The notes below the pieces were generated by a model. That model did no database searches. It had not been told where the DNA came from and was given only the letters and a program-made list of their open reading frames with translations. A program made the translations under genes and the position numbers. From Streptomyces sp. ISL-12 (lineage in GTDB: Bacteria; Actinomycetota; Actinomycetes; Streptomycetales; Streptomycetaceae), in NCBI RefSeq assembly GCF_018614415.1, contig NZ_JAGGOO010000044.1:1-38784 (forward strand): a DNA stretch of 38,784 bases. The letters are read 5' to 3'. Every line of letters begins with the position of its first letter. The first letter of the stretch is position 1. Below, piece by piece: positions 28,233 to 38,479 of the stretch.

Positions 28233-31200
28233 GCAGCCTGCCGCACGGCTGCTCGCGGCCCTGGGCCTGCCCGGGCCGAGCGGTATCGGCGAGGGCGACG
28301 GCGAGGAGTGGGACGTCGCGTCGGCCCTGGACGCACTCCTCCTCGCCGCCGTTCGGTCGAGCGCCGAGGACACCGGCGACCACCCCGCCGGTCCGCCCCC
28401 GGCCACCGAGGAGCTACCGGCGGACGAGCCCGTCCCCGCCGAAGCGCCGTCCGACGATCCCGCCGATCTGCCAGGCCCGGAGCCCGTTGGCGGGAAGGCC
28501 GACACCACGGCGGCGGCCTCGGTCTGGCTGAAGGACGACAGCGCCGCCGCCTCGATCCCCGCCAGCCCCGTGAGTATGGGCCGCGACCGCGCCCTGCCGA
28601 ACGCCCTCGAGATCGGCCGCGCCCTGCGCCCGCTGCGCCGCCCCCGGCCGTCCCGGGCCCGGCAGGGGCTCGACCTGGACGCCACCGTCGATCACTACAC
28701 CCGTACTGGCGTCCTCGTCCCCCGGCTCGTCCCGGTGCCGGAGCCATGGCAGGAGGCCGTCGTGGTCGTGGACCGCGGCACCTCCATGGCGGTCTGGGAC
28801 GAGACCGTGCGCGCCCTGACGAAGGTCCTGCGCACACTGTCCGCCTTCCGCAGCATCCAGGTATGGCATCTCGAGCATCCGTCGGGGGCCGCCCCGTTGC
28901 TCCGCGACCATCGCGGTCACGCCCTGCCCAGGGACCCGTCCCACGCCCTCCACCGCCAACCGGCCCATCGCCTGCTCCTCGTCGTCTCCGACTGCGCGGC
29001 TCCCGCCTGGCGCGAGGAGATTCTCTGGCGGACGCTCCACACCTGGGGACTCACCGCCCCCGTGGCCCTCGTCAATCCCCTGCCCAAGCGTCTGTGGCAA
29101 CGCTCCGGCCTCGACCTGCCCCGGACGACGGCGACCGCCCCCGTCCCGGCGTCCCCCGGACGGCTCCTCGCCTACCGACGCCCCCGCCTCCTCCCCGAGG
29201 ACGCCCCAGGGACGCATCCCTGGCAGGCGTTGCCCGTGCTGCAGTTCGATCCCGGCCAGATGCTCTCCTGGGCACGCACCGTGATGCGTACCGACCCCCA
29301 CGGCTGCGCGGCCGTCCTCGTTCCGGCCTCTGGCAGCATGCCCTCCCGCAGCCGGGCTCCGCACCCGTCCGACGTTCGGCCCGACACCCATGCGGCCACC
29401 GGCATACGCGCCACAGCGGCAGCGGTGGCCTTCACGGACAACCCGCGTTCCCCCGCCGTCCGGCTGGCCGTCGCCGCTTCCTCGCTCGAGGCGTTCACCC
29501 TGCCCGTCCTCGACGTGCTGCGCGAACGCCTCGTCCCCGAGGCGGCCGTCGCCGACATCGCCGAGTTCCTCACCGCCGGGCTGCTCACGGCCGCCCGGCA
29601 GGAGGATGCGGAGCTCGTGTACCGCTTCCACCCCGCCGCGGCCGGGCATCTGCGTGGACTCCTGAGCCGCGACCAGGCGTGGGACGCCCACGTCGTCCTC
29701 ACCGACCACCTCGCCGCCCATCCCCAGGCCCCGCGGGGAATCCTCGCCGCCCTCCACTCTCCCGAGAGCCGCGAACATCTCCCCGCAGGACTCCGGCCCC
29801 TAGCCCAGGCGGCCGCTGCGACGGCCCGTCTCCTCGGCCTCGAGCCGGCCGAGCCAGCCGAGCCGACTCCTGCCCGGTACGTGCCCAGCAGCGCGCAGCG
29901 CGAGATGCTCGACCGGCTGGACGCCGAGCGTGAGATCCACGACCGGCACCGCAACCTCCTCGTCGCCGTCCCCGGCACCGGCAAGACGGACATGTCGGCC
30001 TTCGACTACCGGCGTCTGCGCGAGAAGCACCAGCGAGACCTGCGGCTGCTCTTCGTCGCAGACCGCATCGAGCTGCTGGACCAGGCGCGCCAGGTCTACG
30101 AAGACGTCCTGCTGCACCCGGGCTTCGGAGAGTCGCTGTACGGCGGGGCTGTCCCCGCGGGCTGGAACCACGTGTTCGCCACTGTGCAGTCACTCGGGAG
30201 ACACGTGGGCGCACTGGCGCCTGATCACTTCGACGTGATCGTCATCGACGAGTTCCGCGGGGCGGCCACGCCGACGTACCGGAGAATCCTGGACCACTTC
30301 AGGCCGTTGGAGCTGCTCGGCCTGACGGCGGCTCCCGAACGCGTGAACGGCGTGAATATTCAGGACGTGTTCTTCGACGGCCGTATCGCCGCGGAGATGC
30401 GGTTGCGGGATGCGCTGGAAAGCGATCAGCTCACCCCTCTCCACTACTTCGGTTTCGGCGACGGCATCGACTATCGCTCGCTGGACTGGAGACGGGGCGA
30501 GTACGACGGTGCCGCGCTGTCCAGCCTGCTCTCCGCCGACGGGGCACGGGCACGGCTGGTCCTCCGAGCCGTCCGGGACACGATTGCCGACCCGAGGGCC
30601 ATGCGGGCCGTCGGCTTCTGCGTCTCCGTAGCACATGCCGAATTCATGACGCAGTGCTTCCGCGGTGCCGGCCTCGACGCCGTGGCCCTGTCCTCGCGGC
30701 TTTCGCACACAAGGCGCCAGGCGGTGTTCTCCTCGCTCCGGGCTGGCGAACTGCAGGCTGTCTTCTGCGTCGACCTGCTCGACGAGCAGCACGCGATCCC
30801 CGAGGTCGACACACTGCTCCTGCTGCGCCCGAAGTCGAGCACCGTGGGGTTCCTTCAGCAGGTCTCGGTCGGCCTCCGCCGCACCGCCGACAAGGCGGTG
30901 CTCACTGTGCTCGACTTCATCGGGTACCACCGCAAGGAGTTTCGCCTCGACAACCAGTTCCGCGCCATGACGAGCCTGACACGCCGACAACTGCTGGATC
31001 AGATCGAACACTTCCCTCACTTGCCGACCGGCTGCAGCATCGTTCTCGACGACGGGGCCAAGATGCGTCTCGCCGACCACATCAGGGCGCAGTTGGGGGC
31101 CAGTTTCATCGAGCGGGCCCGCGAAGTCGCCGAGTACGAGGAGCCGTTACTCGGGCGGTACCTGCGCAGGAGCGGGCGGGAAATCACCGAACTCTACCAG

Positions 31201-32034
31201 GGCAGAAGCGTCTCGTGGACCGGGCTGTTGCGCCGCACCCATCTGCTGCCGGGCGATCCTCCGGACGGAGAGGAGGCACTCCTGGCGCGGGTCCGTGCCT
31301 TCCTCCACGTGGACGACCCAGAGCGGGTCCAGGCATACACACGCATGCTCGAGGACGACGCCCCGCACTACGGCGATCTGGATGAGCGGGACCGGGCGTA
31401 CGCCCGCATGCTCTTCTTCCAGCTCTGGCCGCTTGGCGGCATCACGCGTGACGGTTTCACCAGCTACGACGAGGGTTTCGCGGCCCTGCGCCGACAACAC
31501 GCGTTCCGGGCAGAACTTCGCCAAGTCCTGGCGTACAACCTGGAATGCACCACGCGTGTCCCGATTCCCCTGCGCGCCGTGGGCGGCAGGCGCGACGTCC
31601 CTCTGACCGTCCACGCCTCCTACACCCGGGAAGAGATCCTCTCGGCATTGAATGAGGTGGAAATCCGCGGTCCGTTGCCGACCGATTTCCGTCAAGGCGT
31701 GAAGTGGTGCGAGTCCACGAGGACCGACGCGCTGTTCATCACGCGGGCGAAGGACTACGCGCTGAGCCCCACCCTGTTCCACTGGGAATCCCCGAGCCAC
31801 ACCTCCGAGACGTCCCGCACGGGGTTGCGGTACCGGAACCACGTCGAGATGGGCACGGATGTCCTGCTGTTCCTCCGGCCGGACAGGACCAGCGACATCG
31901 GTAGCCCACAGCCCTGGACGTTCCTCGGCCCGGCCGAGTACGCCAGCCACACCGGCAGCAGCCCCATGGCCGTCACCTGGAGGCTGCGGCGCGAACTCCC
32001 GGCGGCCGTCTGGTCGTACGCGCGGATCTCCTGA
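28225..32034 (+). CDS. SAV_2336 (vWA-like) domain fused to SF2 helicase and DUF3427
   Basis: 1269 aa from GTG 28225. After an acidic Ala/Pro linker (50-110), a SAV_2336-type vWA-like domain covers about 115-540: RALRPLRRPRPSR, VVVDRGTSMAVWDE, LLLVVSDCAAPAWREE, PLPKRLWQRSGL. A helicase follows with Walker A VPGTGKT (583-589), motif II DEFR (675-678), LTAAPER (700-706) and motif VI QQVSVGLRR (878-886). The C-terminus matches DUF3427: SETSRTGLRYRNH, TFLGPAEYASHTGSSPM. Relatives normally have DEFHHA, LTATPER and GRGLRR, so ATP coupling is probably weakened or lost. A TTA codon sits at 31147 (codon 975). It is the last gene of the operon. The vWA part should pair with the MoxR protein; the helicase part may sense or grip nucleic acid. 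Confidence 0.9.
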   Translation: MPEQPAARLLAALGLPGPSGIGEGDGEEWDVASALDALLLAAVRSSAEDTGDHPAGPPPATEELPADEPVPAEAPSDDPADLPGPEPVGGKADTTAAASVWLKDDSAAASIPASPVSMGRDRALPNALEIGRALRPLRRPRPSRARQGLDLDATVDHYTRTGVLVPRLVPVPEPWQEAVVVVDRGTSMAVWDETVRALTKVLRTLSAFRSIQVWHLEHPSGAAPLLRDHRGHALPRDPSHALHRQPAHRLLLVVSDCAAPAWREEILWRTLHTWGLTAPVALVNPLPKRLWQRSGLDLPRTTATAPVPASPGRLLAYRRPRLLPEDAPGTHPWQALPVLQFDPGQMLSWARTVMRTDPHGCAAVLVPASGSMPSRSRAPHPSDVRPDTHAATGIRATAAAVAFTDNPRSPAVRLAVAASSLEAFTLPVLDVLRERLVPEAAVADIAEFLTAGLLTAARQEDAELVYRFHPAAAGHLRGLLSRDQAWDAHVVLTDHLAAHPQAPRGILAALHSPESREHLPAGLRPLAQAAAATARLLGLEPAEPAEPTPARYVPSSAQREMLDRLDAEREIHDRHRNLLVAVPGTGKTDMSAFDYRRLREKHQRDLRLLFVADRIELLDQARQVYEDVLLHPGFGESLYGGAVPAGWNHVFATVQSLGRHVGALAPDHFDVIVIDEFRGAATPTYRRILDHFRPLELLGLTAAPERVNGVNIQDVFFDGRIAAEMRLRDALESDQLTPLHYFGFGDGIDYRSLDWRRGEYDGAALSSLLSADGARARLVLRAVRDTIADPRAMRAVGFCVSVAHAEFMTQCFRGAGLDAVALSSRLSHTRRQAVFSSLRAGELQAVFCVDLLDEQHAIPEVDTLLLLRPKSSTVGFLQQVSVGLRRTADKAVLTVLDFIGYHRKEFRLDNQFRAMTSLTRRQLLDQIEHFPHLPTGCSIVLDDGAKMRLADHIRAQLGASFIERAREVAEYEEPLLGRYLRRSGREITELYQGRSVSWTGLLRRTHLLPGDPPDGEEALLARVRAFLHVDDPERVQAYTRMLEDDAPHYGDLDERDRAYARMLFFQLWPLGGITRDGFTSYDEGFAALRRQHAFRAELRQVLAYNLECTTRVPIPLRAVGGRRDVPLTVHASYTREEILSALNEVEIRGPLPTDFRQGVKWCESTRTDALFITRAKDYALSPTLFHWESPSHTSETSRTGLRYRNHVEMGTDVLLFLRPDRTSDIGSPQPWTFLGPAEYASHTGSSPMAVTWRLRRELPAAVWSYARIS

Positions 32035-32235
32035 ACCGCCAGTATGAGGGCCATGACGGCGTGTTTCGGCCGTGTCCATGACCTCGGGCCAATGCATTTT
32101 CGTTCTGGCCGACATCCTCGCGGGAGCGTCGCGGTAACCGTCTAGCGATCAACACGAGGCTAAGGGGTCCTTTCGGAATGATCTTCCTGGGGCAGGGTGG
32201 AAGTGGAAGTGATTCCGTCCTTGTGGGGGTGGTCC

Positions 32236-32676
32236 GTGGCACGGCGCAAGCCGTGGGAGATCAGTGACGAGCTGTGGGCGGTCGCCGAGCCGCTGCTGCC
32301 GAAGCATGAGCGGCGGTTCCGGTATCCGGGGCACAAGCGGATCGATGACCGCAAGACGCTGCAGGGTGTGCTGTTCGTCCTCTCCACCGGGATCCAGTGG
32401 GAGTACCTGCCGCAGGAGTTGGGGTTCGGTTCCGGGCCTACCTGCTGGCGGCGGCTGGCCGAGTGGCAGGAGGCCGGGGTATGGGAGGAACTCCAGCGGG
32501 TGCTCCTGGACCGGCTGCGGGCGGCGGACCGCCTGGACTTCTCCCGCGTCACCGTTGACGCCTCGCACGTGCAGGCCAAGCGAGGTCGAAGCAGCACAAA
32601 AGTCGGCCCGAGTCCGGTTGACCGTGCACGGCCAGGCTCGAAGCATCACTTCCTCACCGACGCGCACGGCACCCCG
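32236..32676 (+). pseudogene. IS5-family transposase, 5' fragment only
   Basis: From GTG 32236 the frame reads VARRKPWEISDELWAVAEPL, then GIQWEYLPQELGFGSG, the first DDE aspartate in VTVDASHVQ, and SPVDRARPGSKHHFLTDAHGTP. Resemblance stops there, where relatives continue with the GGNRNDVTQL region. The later catalytic residues and the right end are missing, although the frame stays open to 32895. The likely left end of the element is near 32157. The remnant lies between the helicase gene and the panD repeat, so IS activity may have eroded this end of the island. Confidence 0.85.
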
Positions 32677-32868
32677 CGTCGTCCGTGTGCAGAGTGGTCT
32701 CCCGCATCTTTGAAGGCTCACCAGGTAAGTCAGGATCCGGTCAGCATGAGTCGCCGGGCTTTTCCCGGAGGGTTGCCCGATCAGGCGCCGGTGCGGCGCA
32801 AAAGCCCTGGCGGGAAGCCGTCTCGCCCGAGCGGAGCGATGTTCCTCACAATCCTCGACCGGCGGGTC

Positions 32869-32967
32869 CCGGTGTACAGTCGAGACTGCCCTTGACCTGC
32901 ACAAAGCAAGCAGGGAGCCGTCAAACAGGAGTCCAAAGTGCTGCGTACTCTATTCAAGTCCAAGATC
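32869..32967 (+). repeat. Right copy of 99-bp direct repeat over the panD 5' region (attR-like)
   Basis: Gapless match to 21821-21919 (83/99). Differences cluster at synonymous or leader positions. This copy has a GTG start and the codons CGT, ACT, CTA, which are rarer in this genome, against ATG, CGC, ACC, ATG on the left. The last 15 bp (32953-32967) are identical. The pattern suggests that the incoming DNA brought a replacement 5' end that keeps panD working. Confidence 0.9.
32875..32880 (+). promoter_or_regulatory. Probable -10 box of panD (TACAGT)
   Basis: TACAGT is conserved in both copies of the repeat and lies about 58 bp before the panD start. In the left copy a TTGAGG hexamer lies 16 bp upstream (21805-21810), giving a plausible sigma-70-type promoter. 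The right copy diverges upstream of the repeat and lacks an obvious -35, so panD expression may have changed after insertion. Confidence 0.45.
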
Positions 32968-33357
32968 CACCGCGCCACCGTCACCCAGGCCGACCTGCAC
33001 TACGTCGGATCGGTCACCATCGACGCCGATCTGCTGGACGCCGCCGATCTGCTGCCCGGTGAGCTGGTGCACATCGTCGACATCACCAACGGTGCCCGGC
33101 TGGAGACCTACGTCATCGAGGGTGAGCGCGGCTCCGGTGTGATCGGGATCAACGGGGCCGCCGCTCATCTCGTGCACCCCGGCGATCTCGTGATCATCAT
33201 CAGTTACGCTCAGGTCACCGACGCCGAGGCGCGGGCGCTGAAGCCGCGGGTCGTGCACGTGGACCGCGACAACCGCGTCGTCGCCCTGGGCGCGGACCCG
33301 TCCGAGCCGGTACCGGGCTCGGACCAGGAGCGCAGCCCGCAGGCCGTGTCGGCCTGA
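32938..33357 (+). CDS. panD: Aspartate 1-decarboxylase proenzyme
   Basis: 139 aa from GTG 32938, with AGGAG 7 nt upstream. The self-processing site Gly24-Ser25 in [10 protein letters not shown] is present, which yields the pyruvoyl cofactor, as are the conserved [26 protein letters not shown] core and IIISYAQ. PanD makes beta-alanine from aspartate for pantothenate and CoA synthesis. The usual length is about 126-140 aa, so this copy is full-size and probably works. Its first ten codons lie in the 99-bp repeat and use rare codons unlike the rest of the gene, a sign that the 5' end was exchanged when the neighbouring island arrived. Confidence 0.97.
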   Translation: MLRTLFKSKIHRATVTQADLHYVGSVTIDADLLDAADLLPGELVHIVDITNGARLETYVIEGERGSGVIGINGAAAHLVHPGDLVIIISYAQVTDAEARALKPRVVHVDRDNRVVALGADPSEPVPGSDQERSPQAVSA

Positions 33358-33392
33358 CGCGGCGGGCGCGGCGAGGACCGAGGACAGGGAGC

Positions 33393-33743
33393 GTGGCCGT
33401 GAGCGACATCGAGATCCGTGACGACCGGGCGGCGGGCCGCCTGGAGGCGGTGGCCGACGGCGAGGTCGTCGGCCGGATCGAGTACTTCGTGCTCGACGCT
33501 CCCGGCCGCGCCCTGGTCCCGGTGCACACCATCGTCGAGCCGGCCCATGAGGGGAAGGGCATCGCGGGCTCGCTCGCCCGTGAGCTGTACGCCCTCGCAC
33601 AGCGCGAGGGCGTCACCGTCGCCCCGCTGTGCCCGTACGTCGTCAAGTGGGCCGAGCGGCACCCCGACGAGGCCCCGGCGGCCGGCCCGGAGCTGCTGCG
33701 CGCGGCGAAGGACTGGCTGAAGGCGCACCCCGGACGGTTCTGA
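33393..33743 (+). CDS. Small GNAT-family N-acetyltransferase (YjdJ-like)
   Basis: 116 aa. The acetyl-CoA loop is HEGKGIAGSLAREL, followed by CPYVVKWAERHPD, which matches the compact COG2388/YjdJ group of GNAT proteins. GTG 33393 follows GGGAG. The gene lies 35 bp after panD, so the two are probably cotranscribed, and a hairpin follows the stop. The substrate is unknown. Residues 80-116 form a normal short helical tail. Confidence 0.9.
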   Translation: MAVSDIEIRDDRAAGRLEAVADGEVVGRIEYFVLDAPGRALVPVHTIVEPAHEGKGIAGSLARELYALAQREGVTVAPLCPYVVKWAERHPDEAPAAGPELLRAAKDWLKAHPGRF

Positions 33744-33746
33744 GGG

Positions 33747-33779
33747 GGGCCCGACCGCGTCTTCGCGCGCACCGGGCCC
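33747..33779 (+). terminator. Hairpin after the panD-GNAT unit
   Basis: GGGCCCG at 33747-33753 pairs with CGGGCCC at 33773-33779, with a further CGCG/CGCG pairing inside. It starts 4 bp past the GNAT stop. There is no U-tract. Confidence 0.6.
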
Positions 33780-33887
33780 ACCTGGGCCTTCCCGTTCATA
33801 CGGGGGAGTGAGTGGCGGAGCGGCACTCGGGTAGGCGGGGGAGTAGTCCAGAGCCGACGCAGACCTACTGGCCGGAGGACACCCGCC

Positions 33888-34202
33888 ATGACGAACCCGT
33901 ATCCGGACCCCGTCCCGCCGGGGCCGACGCCGGGCCCGGACCCCGAGCCGCCGCAGCCGTATCCGGACCCGGTCCCGCCACCCGAGCCGCCGCCCGGTCC
34001 AGGCCCCGGCCCGGTGCCAGGACCTGGGCCGGCCCCGCAGCCTCCGAGCCCGGGACCGCAGCCGGCGCCCCCGCCTCCGGGCCCCGGCCCGCAGCCCACC
34101 CCGCCGCCCCCGCACCCCGGCCCGCCGGAGCCCTCACCGTCGCCGATCCCGCCGGGACCGGAACCCGTACCGAACCCGGAGCCGGGACCGCCGCTGAGCT
34201 GA
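33888..34202 (+). CDS. Small proline/glycine-rich hypothetical protein
   Basis: 104 aa starting MTNPYPDPVPPGPTPGPDPE, with GGAGG about 11 nt before the ATG. About half of the residues are proline, arranged as PxPGP and PPP runs, with almost no other composition than Pro, Gly, Glu, Gln, Asp. No signal peptide or membrane helix is seen, so a disordered cytoplasmic or linker-like protein is likely. Low-complexity GC-rich DNA can give false frames, but the ribosome site and clean start support a real gene. It is convergent with gnd. No function is recognised. Confidence 0.6.
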   Translation: MTNPYPDPVPPGPTPGPDPEPPQPYPDPVPPPEPPPGPGPGPVPGPGPAPQPPSPGPQPAPPPPGPGPQPTPPPPHPGPPEPSPSPIPPGPEPVPNPEPGPPLS

Positions 34203-34251
34203 CGCCGCACGCGGACGGCACGCCGACGGCCCGCGGCCCCGGTGACACGAC

Positions 34252-35691
34252 CTAGCCGGCCACCTCCGACCGGTCCCCGCCCCACAGCGTGTGGAACGAG
34301 CCGTCCCGGTCGGTGCGCCGGTAGGTGTGCGCGCCGAAGAAGTCCCGCTGCCCCTGGGTGAGGGCGGCGGGCAGGCGCTCGGCGCGCAGGGCGTCGTAGT
34401 AGGCGAGGGCGGCGGCGAAGCCGGGGGTCGGCACTCCCTGCCGGGTCGCGGCGACCAGCACCTCCCGCCAGTCGTCCTGCGCCTCGGCGATCTCCCGTGC
34501 GAACGTCTCGTCCGACAGCAGGCTCGGCAGGTCCGGCCGGGCGTCGTACGCGGCGCGGATGCGGTCCAGGAAGGCCGCGCGGATGATGCAGCCGCCCCGC
34601 CACAGCGCCGAGACCGCGCCCAGGTCGATGTCCCAGCCGTACTCCTCGCTGCCCGCGGCGATCTCGTGGAAGCCCTGCGTGTACGACACGATCTTCGACG
34701 CGTACAGGGCCTGCTCCACCCGGTCGGCGAAGGCCGCCGCCTCCGACTCCGGCAGCGGCGACGGCTTCGGGCCCGCCAGCCCGCGGGACGCCGCCCGCAG
34801 CGCCGCGTGACCGGACAGCGAGCGGGCGAAGACCGCCTCCGCGATGCCCGAGACCGGAACGCCGAGGTCCAGGGCGATCTGGACCGTCCAGCGGCCGGTG
34901 CCCTTCTGCTCCGCCTGGTCGACCACCACGTCCACGAACGGCTCGCCCGTCGCCGCGTCCACGTGCGAGAGCACCTCGGCGGTGATCTCGATCAGGTACG
35001 AGTCGAGCCGGCCGGTGTTCCAGGTGCGGAAGATCTCCGCGATCCGCGCGGGGGAGTAGCCGGCGACGTCGCGCAGCAGCTGGTACGCCTCGCCGATCAG
35101 CTGCATGTCGGCGTACTCGATGCCGTTGTGCACCATCTTGACGAAGTGCCCGGCGCCGTCCGGACCGACGTGCGTCACGCAGGGGGCGCCGTCCGCCGCC
35201 TTCGCCGAGATCTTCTCCAGCATCGGGCCCAGGGAGTCATACGACTCGGAGGGGCCGCCGGGCATGATGCTGGGGCCGTTGAGCGCGCCCTCCTCCCCGC
35301 CCGAGACGCCCATGCCGACGAAGTGGATGCCCTGCTCGCGCAGCTCGCGCTCGCGGCGCCGGGTGTCCGCGAAGTGCGCGTTGCCGCCGTCGATGATCAT
35401 GTCGCCCGGCTCCAGGAGCGGGGCGAACTCCTGGATCACCGCGTCGGTCGGATCACCGGCCTTCACCATGATCACCAGACGCCGCGGCCGTTCCAGCGCC
35501 GCCACGAACTCCTTGGCGGTCTCGGTGGCGACGAAGTCGCCCTCGCTCCCGAACTCCTCCACCAGCGCGTGCGTCTTCGACGCCGTCCGGTTGTGCAGGG
35601 CGACGGTGTAACCGTTGCGGGCGAAGTTGCGGGCGAGGTTGCGGCCCATGACCGCGAGACCCGTGACGCCGATCTGCGCTGTAGTGCTCAT
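34252..35691 (-). CDS. gnd: 6-phosphogluconate dehydrogenase, NADP-dependent, decarboxylating
   Basis: 479 aa. The NADP fold opens with IGVTGLAVMGRNLARNFARNGY. The catalytic region has VSGGEEGALNGPSIMPGG, then HFVKMVHNGIEYADMQLI with the catalytic Lys-x-x-His-Asn motif. ALRAERLPAALTQGQRDFFGAHTYRRTD marks the C-terminal tail that reaches the neighbouring subunit. The length is normal. It catalyses the oxidative step 6-phosphogluconate to ribulose-5-phosphate with NADPH release. ATG 35691 has GGAG upstream. It is divergent from the Rpf-type gene and convergent with the proline-rich ORF. Confidence 0.98.
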   Translation of the reverse strand: MSTTAQIGVTGLAVMGRNLARNFARNGYTVALHNRTASKTHALVEEFGSEGDFVATETAKEFVAALERPRRLVIMVKAGDPTDAVIQEFAPLLEPGDMIIDGGNAHFADTRRRERELREQGIHFVGMGVSGGEEGALNGPSIMPGGPSESYDSLGPMLEKISAKAADGAPCVTHVGPDGAGHFVKMVHNGIEYADMQLIGEAYQLLRDVAGYSPARIAEIFRTWNTGRLDSYLIEITAEVLSHVDAATGEPFVDVVVDQAEQKGTGRWTVQIALDLGVPVSGIAEAVFARSLSGHAALRAASRGLAGPKPSPLPESEAAAFADRVEQALYASKIVSYTQGFHEIAAGSEEYGWDIDLGAVSALWRGGCIIRAAFLDRIRAAYDARPDLPSLLSDETFAREIAEAQDDWREVLVAATRQGVPTPGFAAALAYYDALRAERLPAALTQGQRDFFGAHTYRRTDRDGSFHTLWGGDRSEVAG

Positions 35692-35709
35692 TACGTTGGC
35701 TCCTAGTGA

Positions 35710-38479
<2,770 letters not shown>

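Larger units (their letters stand above)
21905..32967. mobile_element. Putative 11-kb genomic island inserted in panD
   Basis: The limits are the identical 15-bp cores at 21905-21919 and 32953-32967. The contents are typical accessory genes: AbiEii-like nucleotidyltransferase pair, HNH protein, four-gene VMAP/MoxR/vWA-helicase operon and an IS5-family remnant. Outside lie the polyketide cluster (left) and housekeeping genes (right). No tyrosine or serine integrase was found inside, so the element may be a defective remnant or have been moved in trans. Boundaries and mechanism are inferred from the repeat alone. Confidence 0.7.

Noticed and set aside
24805..28685. Minus-strand open frames opposite the VMAP operon
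   Set aside because: Shadow frames without motifs; the plus strand has four recognisable, overlapping genes.
28225..32034. Possibility that the vWA-helicase is two genes joined by sequencing error
   Set aside because: One frame is open throughout with steady coding character and a natural linker near residues 545-575; no frame change is needed to keep either domain intact.
32053..32087. Imperfect hairpin after the helicase gene as a terminator
   Set aside because: The arms pair only partly and I could not defend it over chance in such GC-rich DNA.
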